A DNA stretch of 64,000 nucleotides from Paraburkholderia sacchari (GCF_000785435.2 NZ_JTDB02000001.1:186001-250000), one strand, 5' to 3'. Shown: positions 34,797-44,351, numbered from the stretch's first letter. Notes: generated by a model not told the origin, from the sequence alone. Program-made: numbers and translations.

Positions 34797-35405
34797 ATGA
34801 AACGCTATCTGACCGCATTTCTCGCCGCCGCTTTCCTGTCGGGCGTCTCTGGCGCCGCCCTGGCGCAATCCTCGCCGGACGCCGTCGTCAAGAGCGCGGT
34901 GGAAGGCACCGTGAAGGCTATGCAAGCCGACCCGCAGGCGCGCGGTGGGGACATGAACAAGATCACCAGCGTGGTCGAGACCCACTTCGTGCCGGCCACT
35001 GACTTCCAGCGCACCACGCGCATCGCGATCGGCAAGGCCTGGACCACGGCCACGCCGGAGCAGCAGCAAAAGCTCTATGAGCAATTTCAGCTCCTGCTCG
35101 TGAAGACCTACGCATCGTCGCTTTCGCAACTGCGCGACGCCCAGGTCACCTTCAAGTTCGTACCGTCCAACACGGGCGCGGGCGCGAAGGACACCGTCGT
35201 GCAGTCGCACGTGATCAGCAACGGCGGCGACGACGCCATCGACTATCGCCTCGAGCGCAGCGCCAACGGCTGGAAGATCTACGACATCAACATGATGGGT
35301 GCGTGGCTCATCCAGGTTTATCAGACCCAGTTCGCCGACCAGATCGCCAAGGGCGGCATCGACGGTCTCATCAAATATCTCATCGATCACAACGCGCGCG
35401 GCTAA
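34797..35405 (+). CDS. hpnM: HpnM, MlaC-family periplasmic lipid carrier
   Basis: The 202-residue protein has a signal peptide (about 1-23, ending A-L-A-Q) and a MlaC/Ttg2D domain covering the rest: 'ARGGDMNKITSVVETHFVPATDFQRTTR', 'YDINMMGAWLIQVYQTQFADQI'. Such proteins carry lipids through the periplasm, and HpnM is the hopanoid-cluster version. It is divergent from hpnN-mlaA across a 244-base spacer that should hold both promoters. A small repeat, caagaac twice, lies just upstream of the start. Confidence 0.93.
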   Translation: MKRYLTAFLAAAFLSGVSGAALAQSSPDAVVKSAVEGTVKAMQADPQARGGDMNKITSVVETHFVPATDFQRTTRIAIGKAWTTATPEQQQKLYEQFQLLLVKTYASSLSQLRDAQVTFKFVPSNTGAGAKDTVVQSHVISNGGDDAIDYRLERSANGWKIYDINMMGAWLIQVYQTQFADQIAKGGIDGLIKYLIDHNARG

Positions 35406-35445
35406 AGCGGCGCGCGTTGCGCGGGAAGTACGTCTGAAGATACCC

Positions 35446-36096
35446 TCAGGCGCCTTCCCGCTTTCTGCGGTTCTCCACCGCGAATTTGATCAGTTCTGCC
35501 TGGCCTTCGATGTCGAGCTTGCGCTTGAGATTGAGCCGGTGCGTCTCCACCGTGCGCACCGATAGCCCGGCGCGCTGCGCGATCTGCTTGCTCGACAGGC
35601 CTTCGGCGAGCGCGTCGAGAATGTCGAGTTCGCGCGGCGTGAGGCGCTCGATGGGCGTTTCCTTCAGCGATGCCTGCAGCATGCGCACGCCCAGCCCCAC
35701 ACTGAAATACGTCTGCCCGGCCAGCACGGCCTCGATTGCGCGCACGATCTCGGTGGCCGGCGAATCCTTGAGCACATAGCCGCTCGCGCCCGCCCGCACC
35801 GCTTGCGCCACATATTCGACGTTGTCGTGCATCGAGAGCATCAGCACGCGGATCGCCGGAAAGCGCTCGTGAAAGATGCCCGCGAGCGCGATGCCATTCA
35901 TGCCGGCCATGCCCACGTCCATCAGCGCGAGATCGGGCTCGAGCGCGGCGGCGAGCCCGATGGCCTCGTCGGCGTTGCCCGCCTCGCCCGCGACTTCGAG
36001 GCCCGGCACGGCTTCGAGGCGCGCCCGCAGGCCGTCGCGCACGAGCGGATGATCGTCGACGAGCACGAGGCGCGCCGGTTTGCCTGATTCGTTCAT
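35446..36096 (-). CDS. NarL/FixJ-family response regulator
   Basis: The 216-residue protein has an N-terminal receiver with 'VLVDDHPLVRDGL', phosphoacceptor Asp in 'ALMDVGMAGMNG' (about residue 60) and 'YVLKDSPA' (about 106). The C-terminal LuxR-type helix-turn-helix is 'LTPRELDILDALAEGLSSKQIAQRAGLSVRTVETHRLNL'. The preceding kinase gene overlaps its start by 4 bases (36093-36096), so they form a two-component pair. No target operon was identified. Confidence 0.95.
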   Translation of the reverse strand: MNESGKPARLVLVDDHPLVRDGLRARLEAVPGLEVAGEAGNADEAIGLAAALEPDLALMDVGMAGMNGIALAGIFHERFPAIRVLMLSMHDNVEYVAQAVRAGASGYVLKDSPATEIVRAIEAVLAGQTYFSVGLGVRMLQASLKETPIERLTPRELDILDALAEGLSSKQIAQRAGLSVRTVETHRLNLKRKLDIEGQAELIKFAVENRRKREGA

Positions 36097-37697
36097 GGTG
36101 TGTTTCTTTTCTGTGCGTCGCCCTGGAGGCCGCGTGCTTTGGAGGACGCGCTAGCGGAGTGGATCGGCACCCAGGCGTCGACCACGGTGTGGCCCGGCTT
36201 CGAGCTGACCGAGAGCCGCCCGCCAAGCGGTTCGAGCCGCTCGCGCATGTTGCGCAGGCCCATGCCCGCGCGCGGATCGGCGAGCGCGTGCGCGACGTCG
36301 AAACCCCGGCCATTGTCGGCGATGGTGAGCGTCACGCCGTTGGGCGCGACATCGAGCGTGAGCGCGGCGCGCCGCGCGCCTGCGTGCTTCACGATGTTGG
36401 TGAGCGCTTCCTGGGCGATGCGGAACAGCACCGTGTTCACGGCGTCGGGCAAGGGCGCGGCGCCCGCGTTGGTGCCTGGATTCGTGCCCTGATTCGCGCC
36501 CTGATTCGCGCCGCCATCGCCATGCCCGGCGCCGGGCAACGCACCGGGCAACGCACCGGGTTTCACGCCCGATCTTGCGACCGATCTCGCACCTGATTGC
36601 GTGAAGCCGATCTCCATCTCCGATTCGCCAGCCAGCTCGCGCGTAAGCTGCTCGAGCGCGGCGGCGAGACCGAGATCGTCGAGCATCGCCGGGCGCAGCG
36701 CGTGCGAGATGCGGCGCACCTCGCGCAGCGTCTCCGAAAGCCGCGCGAGACCGGTCGAGAGCGACGCCTCCGCCGCGGGCACGCGCGCCTCGCCGCGCTC
36801 GAAGCGCGCGAGCGCCGACTCGAGCAGCAGCTTCGCGGAAACCAGCATCTGGCTGATGCCGTCGTGCAGCTCGCGCGAGAGGCGCGCCCGCTCCTGCTCC
36901 TGCGACTCCACCACTTGCTGCGCGAGGCGCTTGAGCTTCGCGTCGGTGCTGCGGTACTCGCTCACGTTGAGCACGAGCGCGCCGAGCGCGAACACGCCCA
37001 CGCCCGCGAGCGCGATGATGCCGAGCCATTGCAGCGTGCGCTCGATGTTGGCCGAGGCGCGCTCGTCGGCGCGCGCGAGCGTGGACTCGACGTCGTCGAG
37101 ATAGATGCCGGTGCCGACCATCCAGCCCCAGCGCGGCAGCGCGACGACATAGCCGAGCTTCGGCGCGAGCTTGCCCGTCGACGGCCGGTGCCACATGTAG
37201 CGCACGAAGCCGCCGCCGTGCGAAGCCGCCGTCACGAGCTGCTGAATCGTGAGTGCGCCTTGTGGGTCGCGCAGATTCCAGAGATCCTGGCCGACGAGGC
37301 CCGGCTCGCGCGGATGCATGAGCGAGCGGCCGTGCATGTCATAGACGAAGAAATAGCCGTCCGGGCCGAAGTCCATCTTCTGCAACACGGCGAGCGCGGC
37401 GCGCTGGCGGTCGGCGACGCTGCCAGCAATGCCCTCTGCGGCTCCTGCGGCGCGGCTCTCGCTGGCTTCGTACAGCGGCGCGATGGCGCTCGTCGCGAGT
37501 TCGACGTAGTGGCGCAGCTCGACTTCCTTGCTCGACAGATACGCCGCTTGCAGCGTGGCGTGCTGCGTGCGCGCGAGCGCGGTCGCCTGCTGCCGCACGC
37601 CGATGCCGATGCTGGCAATGGCGGCGAGAAACGGCACGACCGCGAGCAGGAAGATCTTCGTCTTCAGGCGGTCGTTGAAGAAAAATGGGGCGGGCAT
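36093..37697 (-). CDS. Cache-domain sensor histidine kinase (HisKA_3)
   Basis: The 534-residue kinase has a transmembrane helix near residues 13-33 and a single Cache periplasmic domain ('FGPDGYFFVYDMHGRSLMHPREPGLVGQDLW', about 105-140). A second transmembrane helix lies near 218-242. The HisKA_3 dimerisation domain has 'SRELHDGISQML' (phospho-His about 281), and the HATPase domain carries 'ADNGRGFDVAHA' and 'GMGLRNMRERLE'. A low-complexity segment of Gly/Ala/Asn/Pro repeats (about 375-410) sits inside the ATPase region, encoded by two short tandem repeats. The start at 37697 was chosen because the upstream open frame is non-homologous. It is coupled to the NarL-type regulator by ATGA. Confidence 0.93.
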   Translation of the reverse strand: MPAPFFFNDRLKTKIFLLAVVPFLAAIASIGIGVRQQATALARTQHATLQAAYLSSKEVELRHYVELATSAIAPLYEASESRAAGAAEGIAGSVADRQRAALAVLQKMDFGPDGYFFVYDMHGRSLMHPREPGLVGQDLWNLRDPQGALTIQQLVTAASHGGGFVRYMWHRPSTGKLAPKLGYVVALPRWGWMVGTGIYLDDVESTLARADERASANIERTLQWLGIIALAGVGVFALGALVLNVSEYRSTDAKLKRLAQQVVESQEQERARLSRELHDGISQMLVSAKLLLESALARFERGEARVPAAEASLSTGLARLSETLREVRRISHALRPAMLDDLGLAAALEQLTRELAGESEMEIGFTQSGARSVARSGVKPGALPGALPGAGHGDGGANQGANQGTNPGTNAGAAPLPDAVNTVLFRIAQEALTNIVKHAGARRAALTLDVAPNGVTLTIADNGRGFDVAHALADPRAGMGLRNMRERLEPLGGRLSVSSKPGHTVVDAWVPIHSASASSKARGLQGDAQKRNTP

Positions 37698-37908
37698 GGC
37701 GGCGTTCGGATACCAGGTGTGCAAGCATAACGGCTGCGCACGAAGTGCGGGGCGCACCTGAATTTTTCGAGATTGTGCTACGGGCGATGATGCGGCGGCG
37801 AACGAGGGCAGCACCGCTCCTGCCCTATCGCGCTGGCTGGGTTTCCCTGGGTTTCCCTCGGTTTCCCTTGGGTTTTCCTGTTCCGAGCGACCTTGAACCT
37901 GACGCACC

Positions 37909-38889
37909 ATGACTCGACAGACCACACCGATCCGCCCTCTGCTCGCGAGCGTCGCCGCCTGCGCCGCGCTGTTGCTCAACGCCTGTGGCGGCGATTCCGA
38001 GGCCCGCACGATCACGCACACGGAGGTCGCCGTTCCGCAACTGATCGCCCATCGCGGCGGCACGGGCGACGCGCCCGAGAACACGATGATCGCCATTCGC
38101 ACGGCGCTCGCGAATCGCGCCGACGCCATCTGGCTCACCGTGCAATTGAGCAGCGATGGCGTGCCGGTGCTCTACCGCCCCGCCGATCTCTCGGCGCTGA
38201 CCGACGCGCGCGGCACGGTCGCTTCGAAGAGCGCCGCGGAGCTGGCGCGCATCAACGCGGGCTGGCAGTTCAAGACGCTCGACGCGTCCGGCCGTGAGGT
38301 CTACCCATACCGCAGCGCGCCCGTCGGCATTCCCACGCTTGCGGAGGCGCTCGCGGCGATTCCGCCGGACGTGCCCGTCATGCTCGACATGAAGGCCTTG
38401 CCCGCGCAGCCGCAGGCGGTTGCCGTGGCGCACGTGCTCGACCAGGCCGGCGCATGGGAGCGCGTGCAGATCTATTCGACCGATGCGAGCTACCAGCAGG
38501 CGTTTGCCGCGTGGCCGCGCGCGCGCCTGTTCGAGTCGCGCGACGCCACGCGCGGGCGGCTTGCCACGGCCGCGCTCGCGCATCGCTGCGAAGCGCCGCC
38601 GCCGGCGAATGCGTGGACTGGCTTCGAGTGGCGCCGCCAGGTCGATCTTGTCGAGCAGTTCACGCTGGGCGAAGCGCGTTCGACGGTGGCAGGCGCCACG
38701 CTCTGGTCGCCCGAGGCGGTCCAGTGCTTCCGCACGAACCCGGGCGTGCATATCGTGGCGATCGCCGTCAACAACGAAGCCGACTACCGCGCGGCGGCCT
38801 GCGCGGGCGTGGACGCGGTGCTGGCGGACTCTCCACGGCAGATGGCGCCGGTGCGCGAGGCCTTGCGCGCCGGCTACCCATGTCCTTGA
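37909..38889 (+). CDS. GDPD-fold lipoprotein with degraded active site
   Basis: The 326-residue protein has a lipobox ('LLLNACGG', Cys26) and a glycerophosphodiester phosphodiesterase TIM-barrel. The N-terminal 'LIAHRGGTGDAPENTM' (His48, Arg49, Glu57) is intact. The next metal-binding E-x-D is replaced by Trp75-x-Thr77 ('AIWLTVQLSSDG'), and the following catalytic His-Asp is replaced by Arg90-Pro91. The C-terminal 'GVDAVLADSPRQM' remains. It is probably a binding protein or a modified enzyme rather than a standard phosphodiesterase. It is transcribed toward cstA. The start is the first ATG, with two upstream in-frame stops close by. Confidence 0.85.
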   Translation: MTRQTTPIRPLLASVAACAALLLNACGGDSEARTITHTEVAVPQLIAHRGGTGDAPENTMIAIRTALANRADAIWLTVQLSSDGVPVLYRPADLSALTDARGTVASKSAAELARINAGWQFKTLDASGREVYPYRSAPVGIPTLAEALAAIPPDVPVMLDMKALPAQPQAVAVAHVLDQAGAWERVQIYSTDASYQQAFAAWPRARLFESRDATRGRLATAALAHRCEAPPPANAWTGFEWRRQVDLVEQFTLGEARSTVAGATLWSPEAVQCFRTNPGVHIVAIAVNNEADYRAAACAGVDAVLADSPRQMAPVREALRAGYPCP

Positions 38890-39076
38890 CGATGCACTAC
38901 CCTACGTAGTTATACGTAGACTGCTTACGTAGTTGTCCGGTTGTGGCGCGCGGTGCGAAGGCGAATACTACGCCACCACCTGGCGCATTGCGCCATGCCG
39001 CGCGCCGTTCATGCATGACGGGTCGTGGTCCGAAGTGGGTATCGAAACCAACCATAAGACAGAGACAGGAGACGGC

Positions 39077-41167
39077 ATGAGTCGGACAACCAGCCTGATC
39101 GTCTGGACGCTAGTCGCGCTGCTAGGCGCGTTCGCGTTCGGCACCATCGCACTCGCGCACGGCGAGCGCATCAGCGCACTGTGGATCGTGATCTGCGCGG
39201 TGTGCGTCTATCTGATCGCGTATCGCTTCTACAGCCGCTTCATCGCCACCGCCGTCGTGCAGCTCGACGGCCTGCGCATGACGCCGGCCGTGCGCCACAA
39301 CGACGGGCTCGACTACGTGCCCACCAACAAGTACGTGCTGTTCGGCCACCACTTCGCGGCCATCGCGGGCGCGGGCCCGCTGGTGGGCCCGGTGCTGGCC
39401 GCGCAGATGGGCTACATGCCCGGCATGCTGTGGATTCTCGCGGGCGTGGTGTTCGCGGGTGCGGTGCAGGACTTCGTGGTGCTGTTCCTCTCCACGCGCC
39501 GCGACGGCCGCTCGCTGGGCGACCTCGTGAAGATGGAGCTCGGGCCCATCCCCGGCGTGATCGCGCTGTTCGGCACCTTCCTCATCATGATCATCATTCT
39601 CGCGGTGCTCGCGCTGATCGTGGTGAAGGCGCTCACGAACTCGCCGTGGGGCACGTTCACCGTGGCCGCCACCATTCCCATCGCGATCTTCATGGGCCTC
39701 TATGTGCGCTACATCCGCCCGGGCAAGATCGGCGAGATCTCGATCATCGGCTTCGTGCTGCTGATGGCCTCCATCGCGTTCGGCCAGCACGTGCATGATT
39801 CGCCCACGCTCGCGGCCATGTTCACGTTCACGGGCACGCAGCTCACGTGGATCCTGATCGGCTACGGCTTCGTGGCTTCGGTGCTGCCGATCTGGCTGTT
39901 GCTCGCGCCGCGCGATTACCTCTCGACGTTCCTGAAGATCGGCACGATTCTCGCGCTCGCGATCGGCATTCTGATCGTCGCGCCGGAACTGAAGATGCCG
40001 GCCTTCACGAAGTTCATCGACGGCACCGGCCCGGTCTGGTCGGGCAACCTGTTCCCGTTCCTCTTCATCACGATCGCGTGCGGCTCGGTCTCGGGCTTCC
40101 ATGCGCTGATCTCGTCGGGCACCACGCCCAAGATGCTCGATAACGAAACCAACGCGCGCTTCATCGGCTATGGCGCGATGCTGATGGAATCGTTCGTCGC
40201 GATCATGGCGCTGGTGGCCGCTTCGGTGATCGAGCCGGGCGTGTACTTCGCGATGAACGCGCCGCTCGCCGTGCTCGGCACGACGCCGGACGCCGTCGCG
40301 CAAACCGTGGGCCAGTGGGGCTTCGCGCTTACGCCGGACATGCTCACGCACACCGCGCAAGCCGTGGGCGAGACCACCATCATCGCGCGCGCGGGCGGCG
40401 CGCCCACGCTGGCCGTGGGCATGGCGCAGATCCTGCACCAGGTGATCGGCGGCGAGGCGATGATGGCGTTCTGGTATCACTTCGCGATCCTGTTCGAAGC
40501 GCTGTTCATCCTGACCGCCGTCGATGCGGGCACGCGCGCGGGCCGCTTCATGCTGCAGGACTTGCTCGGCACCTTCCACCCGTCGCTCAAGCGCACGGAT
40601 TCGCTGGTCGCGAACCTGATCGCCACCGCCTTGTGCGTGGCCGCGTGGGGCTACTTCCTGTATCAGGGCGTGGTCGATCCGCTCGGCGGCATCAACACGC
40701 TGTGGCCGCTCTTCGGCATCTCGAATCAGATGCTCGCCGGCATTGCGCTGATGCTCGCGACGGTCGTGCTCTTTAAGATGAAGCGCGAGAAGTTCGCATG
40801 GGTCACGGCAGTGCCCACGCTCTGGCTGCTGATCTGCACGCTCACGGCCGGTTGGCAGAAGATTTTCGACAGCAACCCGAAGGTGAGCTTCGTTGCGCAC
40901 GCACAGAAACTCTCGGCGGCGCTTGCCGACGGCAAGGTCCTCGCGCCCGCGAAATCGGCCGAGCAGATGCAGCGCATGATCTTCAACGACTACGTAGACG
41001 CGGCGCTGTCCGGCCTGTTCATCTTCGTGGTGGCGAGCATCGTGGTGTACGGGCTGATTGCGATTGCGCGCGCCCGCCGCAGCGACCGCCCGACTGCGCA
41101 GGAAACGCCGTACGAGGCGATGCCGGCAGTTGGCGCGACTATCGCGGCGCGCCAAGGCGTGCACTAA
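39077..41167 (+). CDS. cstA: Carbon starvation protein A (peptide/pyruvate transporter)
   Basis: This 696-residue polytopic inner-membrane protein (about 18 hydrophobic helices) belongs to the CstA/BtsT family that imports peptides or pyruvate. Characteristic segments include 'HFAAIAGAGPLVGPVLAAQMGY' (about 95-116), 'GFHALISSGTTPKML' and 'WPLFGISNQMLAGIALM'. It has AGGAGAC immediately upstream of the ATG. The next gene, 24 bases on, encodes the small YjiX/YbdD partner always found with this family. Upstream (38902-38935) three TACGTAG(A/T) elements occur and may be regulatory. Confidence 0.95.
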   Translation: MSRTTSLIVWTLVALLGAFAFGTIALAHGERISALWIVICAVCVYLIAYRFYSRFIATAVVQLDGLRMTPAVRHNDGLDYVPTNKYVLFGHHFAAIAGAGPLVGPVLAAQMGYMPGMLWILAGVVFAGAVQDFVVLFLSTRRDGRSLGDLVKMELGPIPGVIALFGTFLIMIIILAVLALIVVKALTNSPWGTFTVAATIPIAIFMGLYVRYIRPGKIGEISIIGFVLLMASIAFGQHVHDSPTLAAMFTFTGTQLTWILIGYGFVASVLPIWLLLAPRDYLSTFLKIGTILALAIGILIVAPELKMPAFTKFIDGTGPVWSGNLFPFLFITIACGSVSGFHALISSGTTPKMLDNETNARFIGYGAMLMESFVAIMALVAASVIEPGVYFAMNAPLAVLGTTPDAVAQTVGQWGFALTPDMLTHTAQAVGETTIIARAGGAPTLAVGMAQILHQVIGGEAMMAFWYHFAILFEALFILTAVDAGTRAGRFMLQDLLGTFHPSLKRTDSLVANLIATALCVAAWGYFLYQGVVDPLGGINTLWPLFGISNQMLAGIALMLATVVLFKMKREKFAWVTAVPTLWLLICTLTAGWQKIFDSNPKVSFVAHAQKLSAALADGKVLAPAKSAEQMQRMIFNDYVDAALSGLFIFVVASIVVYGLIAIARARRSDRPTAQETPYEAMPAVGATIAARQGVH

Positions 41168-41191
41168 GGCACGAGCCAGAAGGAGCGCATC

Positions 41192-41398
41192 ATGTTCTCG
41201 GGACTTCGCGACAACGTGCAGACGGCGGGCCGCTATCTGGGCCAGGCCATGCGCCTGATGGTCGGGCTGCCGGACTACGAGGGCTACGTCGAGCACATGC
41301 GCGCGACGCATCCCGACCGGCCGGTGATGACGTATGAAGAGTTTTTCCGCGAGCGGCAGAACGCGCGCTATGGTTCGGGCGCGGGAAAATGCTGCTGA
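41192..41398 (+). CDS. YjiX/YbdD family small accessory protein
   Basis: The 68-residue DUF466-family protein has '[47 protein letters not shown]' (residues 15-61), the near-universal core of YbdD/YjiX. It is co-transcribed with cstA-type transporters and thought to assist them. It has AGAAGGAG upstream and a terminator 53 bases downstream. The C-terminus ends in two cysteines. Confidence 0.93.
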   Translation: MFSGLRDNVQTAGRYLGQAMRLMVGLPDYEGYVEHMRATHPDRPVMTYEEFFRERQNARYGSGAGKCC

Positions 41399-41450
41399 AG
41401 ACCGGCTGAGCGGATACGCCTGGTACACAGTACGAGGCGGAATTCGATGA

Positions 41451-41484
41451 AAGGCACGATGGCGGGAGCTATCGTGCCTTTTTT
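41451..41484 (+). terminator. Rho-independent terminator after cstA-yjiX
   Basis: Arms AAGGCACGAT and ATCGTGCCTT form a perfect 10-bp stem with a 10-base loop, followed by Ts. Confidence 0.92.
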
Positions 41485-41573
41485 ACGTCGGGTGCGGTTT
41501 GTTCGATACTGTTCACCAGCAAGCCGATTGCCGCCTGCGCGGCGGCGCCTTCGTTTTGCAGGAGGTGGCAGCG

Positions 41574-42173
41574 ATGAGTGCCTTTGAATCTGTTTTGATG
41601 CGATCGTTTGGCCGGCCCAGCGGCATCCTCGGCTGGCTCGGCGGAAAGCTCATGGCCAGCATGAACAAGCCGTGCGCGGCGTGGGTTATTGGCCTACTCG
41701 ATATCCGGGCGCCCGATCGCGTGCTGGAAATCGGGTTTGGGCCCGGCGTGGGGATTCAGCTTCTCGTCGAGACGGCGATGCCCGCGCATGTCGACGGTAT
41801 CGACGCATCGCAGGAAATGCTGAAGCAGGCCGCGGCACGCAATGCCGCGGCCATTGGCGACGGCAAGGTCAATTTGCGTCTGGGCCCGGTGGAGAGTTTG
41901 CCGTTCGACAACGACACCTTCGACAAGATACTCACGATCAACTCCATGCAGATCTGGCCGGACCCGGAGGCCGCCCTGGCGGAAATACGGCGTGTGCTGA
42001 AAGCTGGCGGAACCATCGCGCTGGGCTTCACGATCTATTCGGGCCAAAAGCCGGGCGGTCTGGTTGAACGCCTGGCGGCGGCCGGATTCTCCGAGGAGAG
42101 GCTTGTCGAGACTGACAAGGCCTTTTGCGTGCTCGCCGTCAAACCCCATCAAACCTTAATGCGCCCCTGTTAA
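41574..42173 (+). CDS. SAM-dependent methyltransferase (class I)
   Basis: The 199-residue protein has the SAM-binding motif 'VLEIGFGPGVGIQLLVE' (about 50-66), post-I acidic 'VDGIDASQEML' (about 74-84) and motif 'LPFDNDTFDKILTINSMQIW' (about 108-127). It belongs to the Methyltransf_11 group, acting on an unknown small substrate. The start has GGAGG 10 bases upstream. The open frame continues upstream without homology. The large NHL-like gene follows after 83 bases. Confidence 0.88.
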   Translation: MSAFESVLMRSFGRPSGILGWLGGKLMASMNKPCAAWVIGLLDIRAPDRVLEIGFGPGVGIQLLVETAMPAHVDGIDASQEMLKQAAARNAAAIGDGKVNLRLGPVESLPFDNDTFDKILTINSMQIWPDPEAALAEIRRVLKAGGTIALGFTIYSGQKPGGLVERLAAAGFSEERLVETDKAFCVLAVKPHQTLMRPC

Positions 42174-42256
42174 ATCCATTCAACTCCCTCCACACCTCGC
42201 CGTTAACCCGAACGACATCACTCACCAATTCGACGCGTCGCACAAAGAAATCTCTC

Positions 42257-44311
42257 ATGATCCTGCCCCGACTGGGCGCCGCATGGCTGGCGCTCATCCT
42301 CACCGCAACGGTTGCGCCCGTTTGCGAAGCACAATACACGACCGACTGGGTGGCCAACACCTACGGCACCACCACGACGCGCGTGGGCAACGTGGCCCGC
42401 TCGATGTGGGTCGCGCCCGAAGGCGTGATTTACACCGCGTCGATGTGGGACGAAAACGAAGGCGGCGTGGCCATTTATCAGAACGGCCAGAGCGCAGGCT
42501 CGATTGGCGGGCACGCCGATTTCCAGGGCGGAGCGATCACGGGCAACGCCACCTCGCTGTTCGTCGCGATGCAGTACAACGCGAGCTACGGCAGCGGCAG
42601 CGTCGGGCGATATAACCGCTCGAGCGGCGCGCGCGATCTGCTCATCGGCGTGAGCGCCGCCACAACCGAGAAGCTCGCCGATGTCGTCACCGGGCTCGCG
42701 ACCTCGGGCTCGCTGCTCTACGCCAGCGACTTTCCCGGCAACCGCGTGCGCGTGTACACCACGGCCGGCGTCTGGCAAAACGACATCGGCGTGGCGGGGC
42801 CGGGCGCGCTGGCGCTGGACGCGCTCGGCAATCTTTGGGTCGCGCAACAGAGCGCGGGTGCGGTGCTCGAGTTCAGCCCCAGCGGCCAGCTTCTGAATAC
42901 TATTCAGCTGGCTTCCGGCGCGCGGCCGTCGTCGCTGTATTTCGATGCGCAGAACGCACAGTTGATGATCGGCGACTCCGGCCCCGACATGAACATCAAG
43001 ATCTACAACGTTACGGGCGCGCCTGCTTTCGCGGGCACCTTCGGCGTACAAGGCGGCTATCTCGACACGACCACCGGCATCAAGGGCCAGGTGGGCGCCA
43101 AACGTTTCACGCGCGTGGCGGGCATCGGCAAGGATTCAGCGGGCACGCTATACGTGCTGAACAATCCGTGGGGCGGTTCATGGGATCTCGGCCGCAACGG
43201 CGGCACCGATCTTCACGCGTACGATGGCACGGGCAATCTGCGCTGGGTGCTTCAGTCGCTCAACTTCGAAGGCAACGGTGCGCCCGACCCGGCCACCGAC
43301 GGCGCGCGCTTCTACGGCGGCATGAACATCTACGCGGGTACGGCAGGCGGCAGCTTCGTGGCCAACACGATCGACCCCGTTACCTACCCGAACGACCCGC
43401 GCATCAATCCCGCCGATCCCGCGCGCGGCGAACATTTCGCACAACTTGCGAGCGTGAACGGGCAGCGCATTCTCGTGGCCGCCGGCCAGAACCCCGATAC
43501 CTTCTACTTGTTTCACTTCAACGCGGCGAGCGGCTATATCGCCATTCCCGACTACACGCTGCCGGGACCGGCATTCAATACGACGGCGCCGGTGCGCAAT
43601 GGCTTTTGTATCGACGGCAAGGGCGATCTCTGGGTGGGGCTCGACAAGACCAACGTGATTTCCCACTACCCGCTGAGCGGCTTCGATGCGAGCGGCAAGC
43701 CGCTCTGGGGCGCCGCGATCGCCACGCCGATCCCGAGCACGATCGGACGCCTCACGCGCATCATCTACCTGGCCGAAAGCGACACGATGATCCTCGCGGG
43801 CATTACCGGCAGCACCGACTGGACCGCCGTGGGCTCGCGCGTGGAGGTCTATCACGGCTGGCTCGCGGGCAATACGGGCGCGCCGGCTCCGGTGATCAAC
43901 CTCACGAGCGCGAATCCCAAGTCGATCGCGGCCGCCGGCAACGAGCTGTTCGTGGGCTATGTGCACACCGTGCCCAATATCGATGCCTTCAACCTCGCCA
44001 CGGGCGCGCTCGACACCACGCTCATCAACAGCAGCGCGAGCACGGTCTACGTGGGCAACGACGTGGATTCGATGTATGGCTTGCGCGCGTATCTCCGCGC
44101 GAACGGCGAGTATGTGGTGACCAAGGACAACTACAACGGCACGAGCGTCGTGGTGTACCGCTGGGCGCCGCCAGCGACCGCCACGGCAATGACCGCGACC
44201 CGCGCGAGCACGACTACGCGTACGAGCGCGACCGTGACCACGACCATGGCGAAGGCGATGAAAGCGGCGAAGGCGCTGCTGGTTTCGCCCTTCGGCGCGA
44301 AGTCGAAGTGA
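42257..44311 (+). CDS. Secreted NHL/beta-propeller-like protein, unknown function
   Basis: The 684-residue protein has a signal peptide (about 1-24, ending 'VCEA') and repeated beta-propeller-like segments such as 'ALDALGNLWVAQQSAGAVLEFSPSGQLL' (about 180-210), 'IDGKGDLWVGLDKTNVISHYPLSG' and 'SLYFDAQNAQLMIGDSG'. NHL and SMP-30-like propellers bind ligands or act as extracellular enzymes. No calcium or catalytic site was certain. The last 45 residues are Ala/Thr/Lys-rich low complexity. The other frame there reads Asp/His/Glu-rich, so a frameshift is possible. It is convergent with the TPR-glycosyltransferase gene. Confidence 0.75.
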   Translation: MILPRLGAAWLALILTATVAPVCEAQYTTDWVANTYGTTTTRVGNVARSMWVAPEGVIYTASMWDENEGGVAIYQNGQSAGSIGGHADFQGGAITGNATSLFVAMQYNASYGSGSVGRYNRSSGARDLLIGVSAATTEKLADVVTGLATSGSLLYASDFPGNRVRVYTTAGVWQNDIGVAGPGALALDALGNLWVAQQSAGAVLEFSPSGQLLNTIQLASGARPSSLYFDAQNAQLMIGDSGPDMNIKIYNVTGAPAFAGTFGVQGGYLDTTTGIKGQVGAKRFTRVAGIGKDSAGTLYVLNNPWGGSWDLGRNGGTDLHAYDGTGNLRWVLQSLNFEGNGAPDPATDGARFYGGMNIYAGTAGGSFVANTIDPVTYPNDPRINPADPARGEHFAQLASVNGQRILVAAGQNPDTFYLFHFNAASGYIAIPDYTLPGPAFNTTAPVRNGFCIDGKGDLWVGLDKTNVISHYPLSGFDASGKPLWGAAIATPIPSTIGRLTRIIYLAESDTMILAGITGSTDWTAVGSRVEVYHGWLAGNTGAPAPVINLTSANPKSIAAAGNELFVGYVHTVPNIDAFNLATGALDTTLINSSASTVYVGNDVDSMYGLRAYLRANGEYVVTKDNYNGTSVVVYRWAPPATATAMTATRASTTTRTSATVTTTMAKAMKAAKALLVSPFGAKSK

Positions 44312-44351
44312 CCGAAGTGAAAGCGGCGCCGCGCCGCCGTGATGCGGCGAA

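Noticed and set aside
38902..38935. Three TACGTAG(A/T) elements before cstA
   Set aside because: Too short and not clearly spaced as an operator; noted in the cstA entry only.
39122..41428. 768-codon open frame on the minus strand
   Set aside because: Antisense shadow of cstA.
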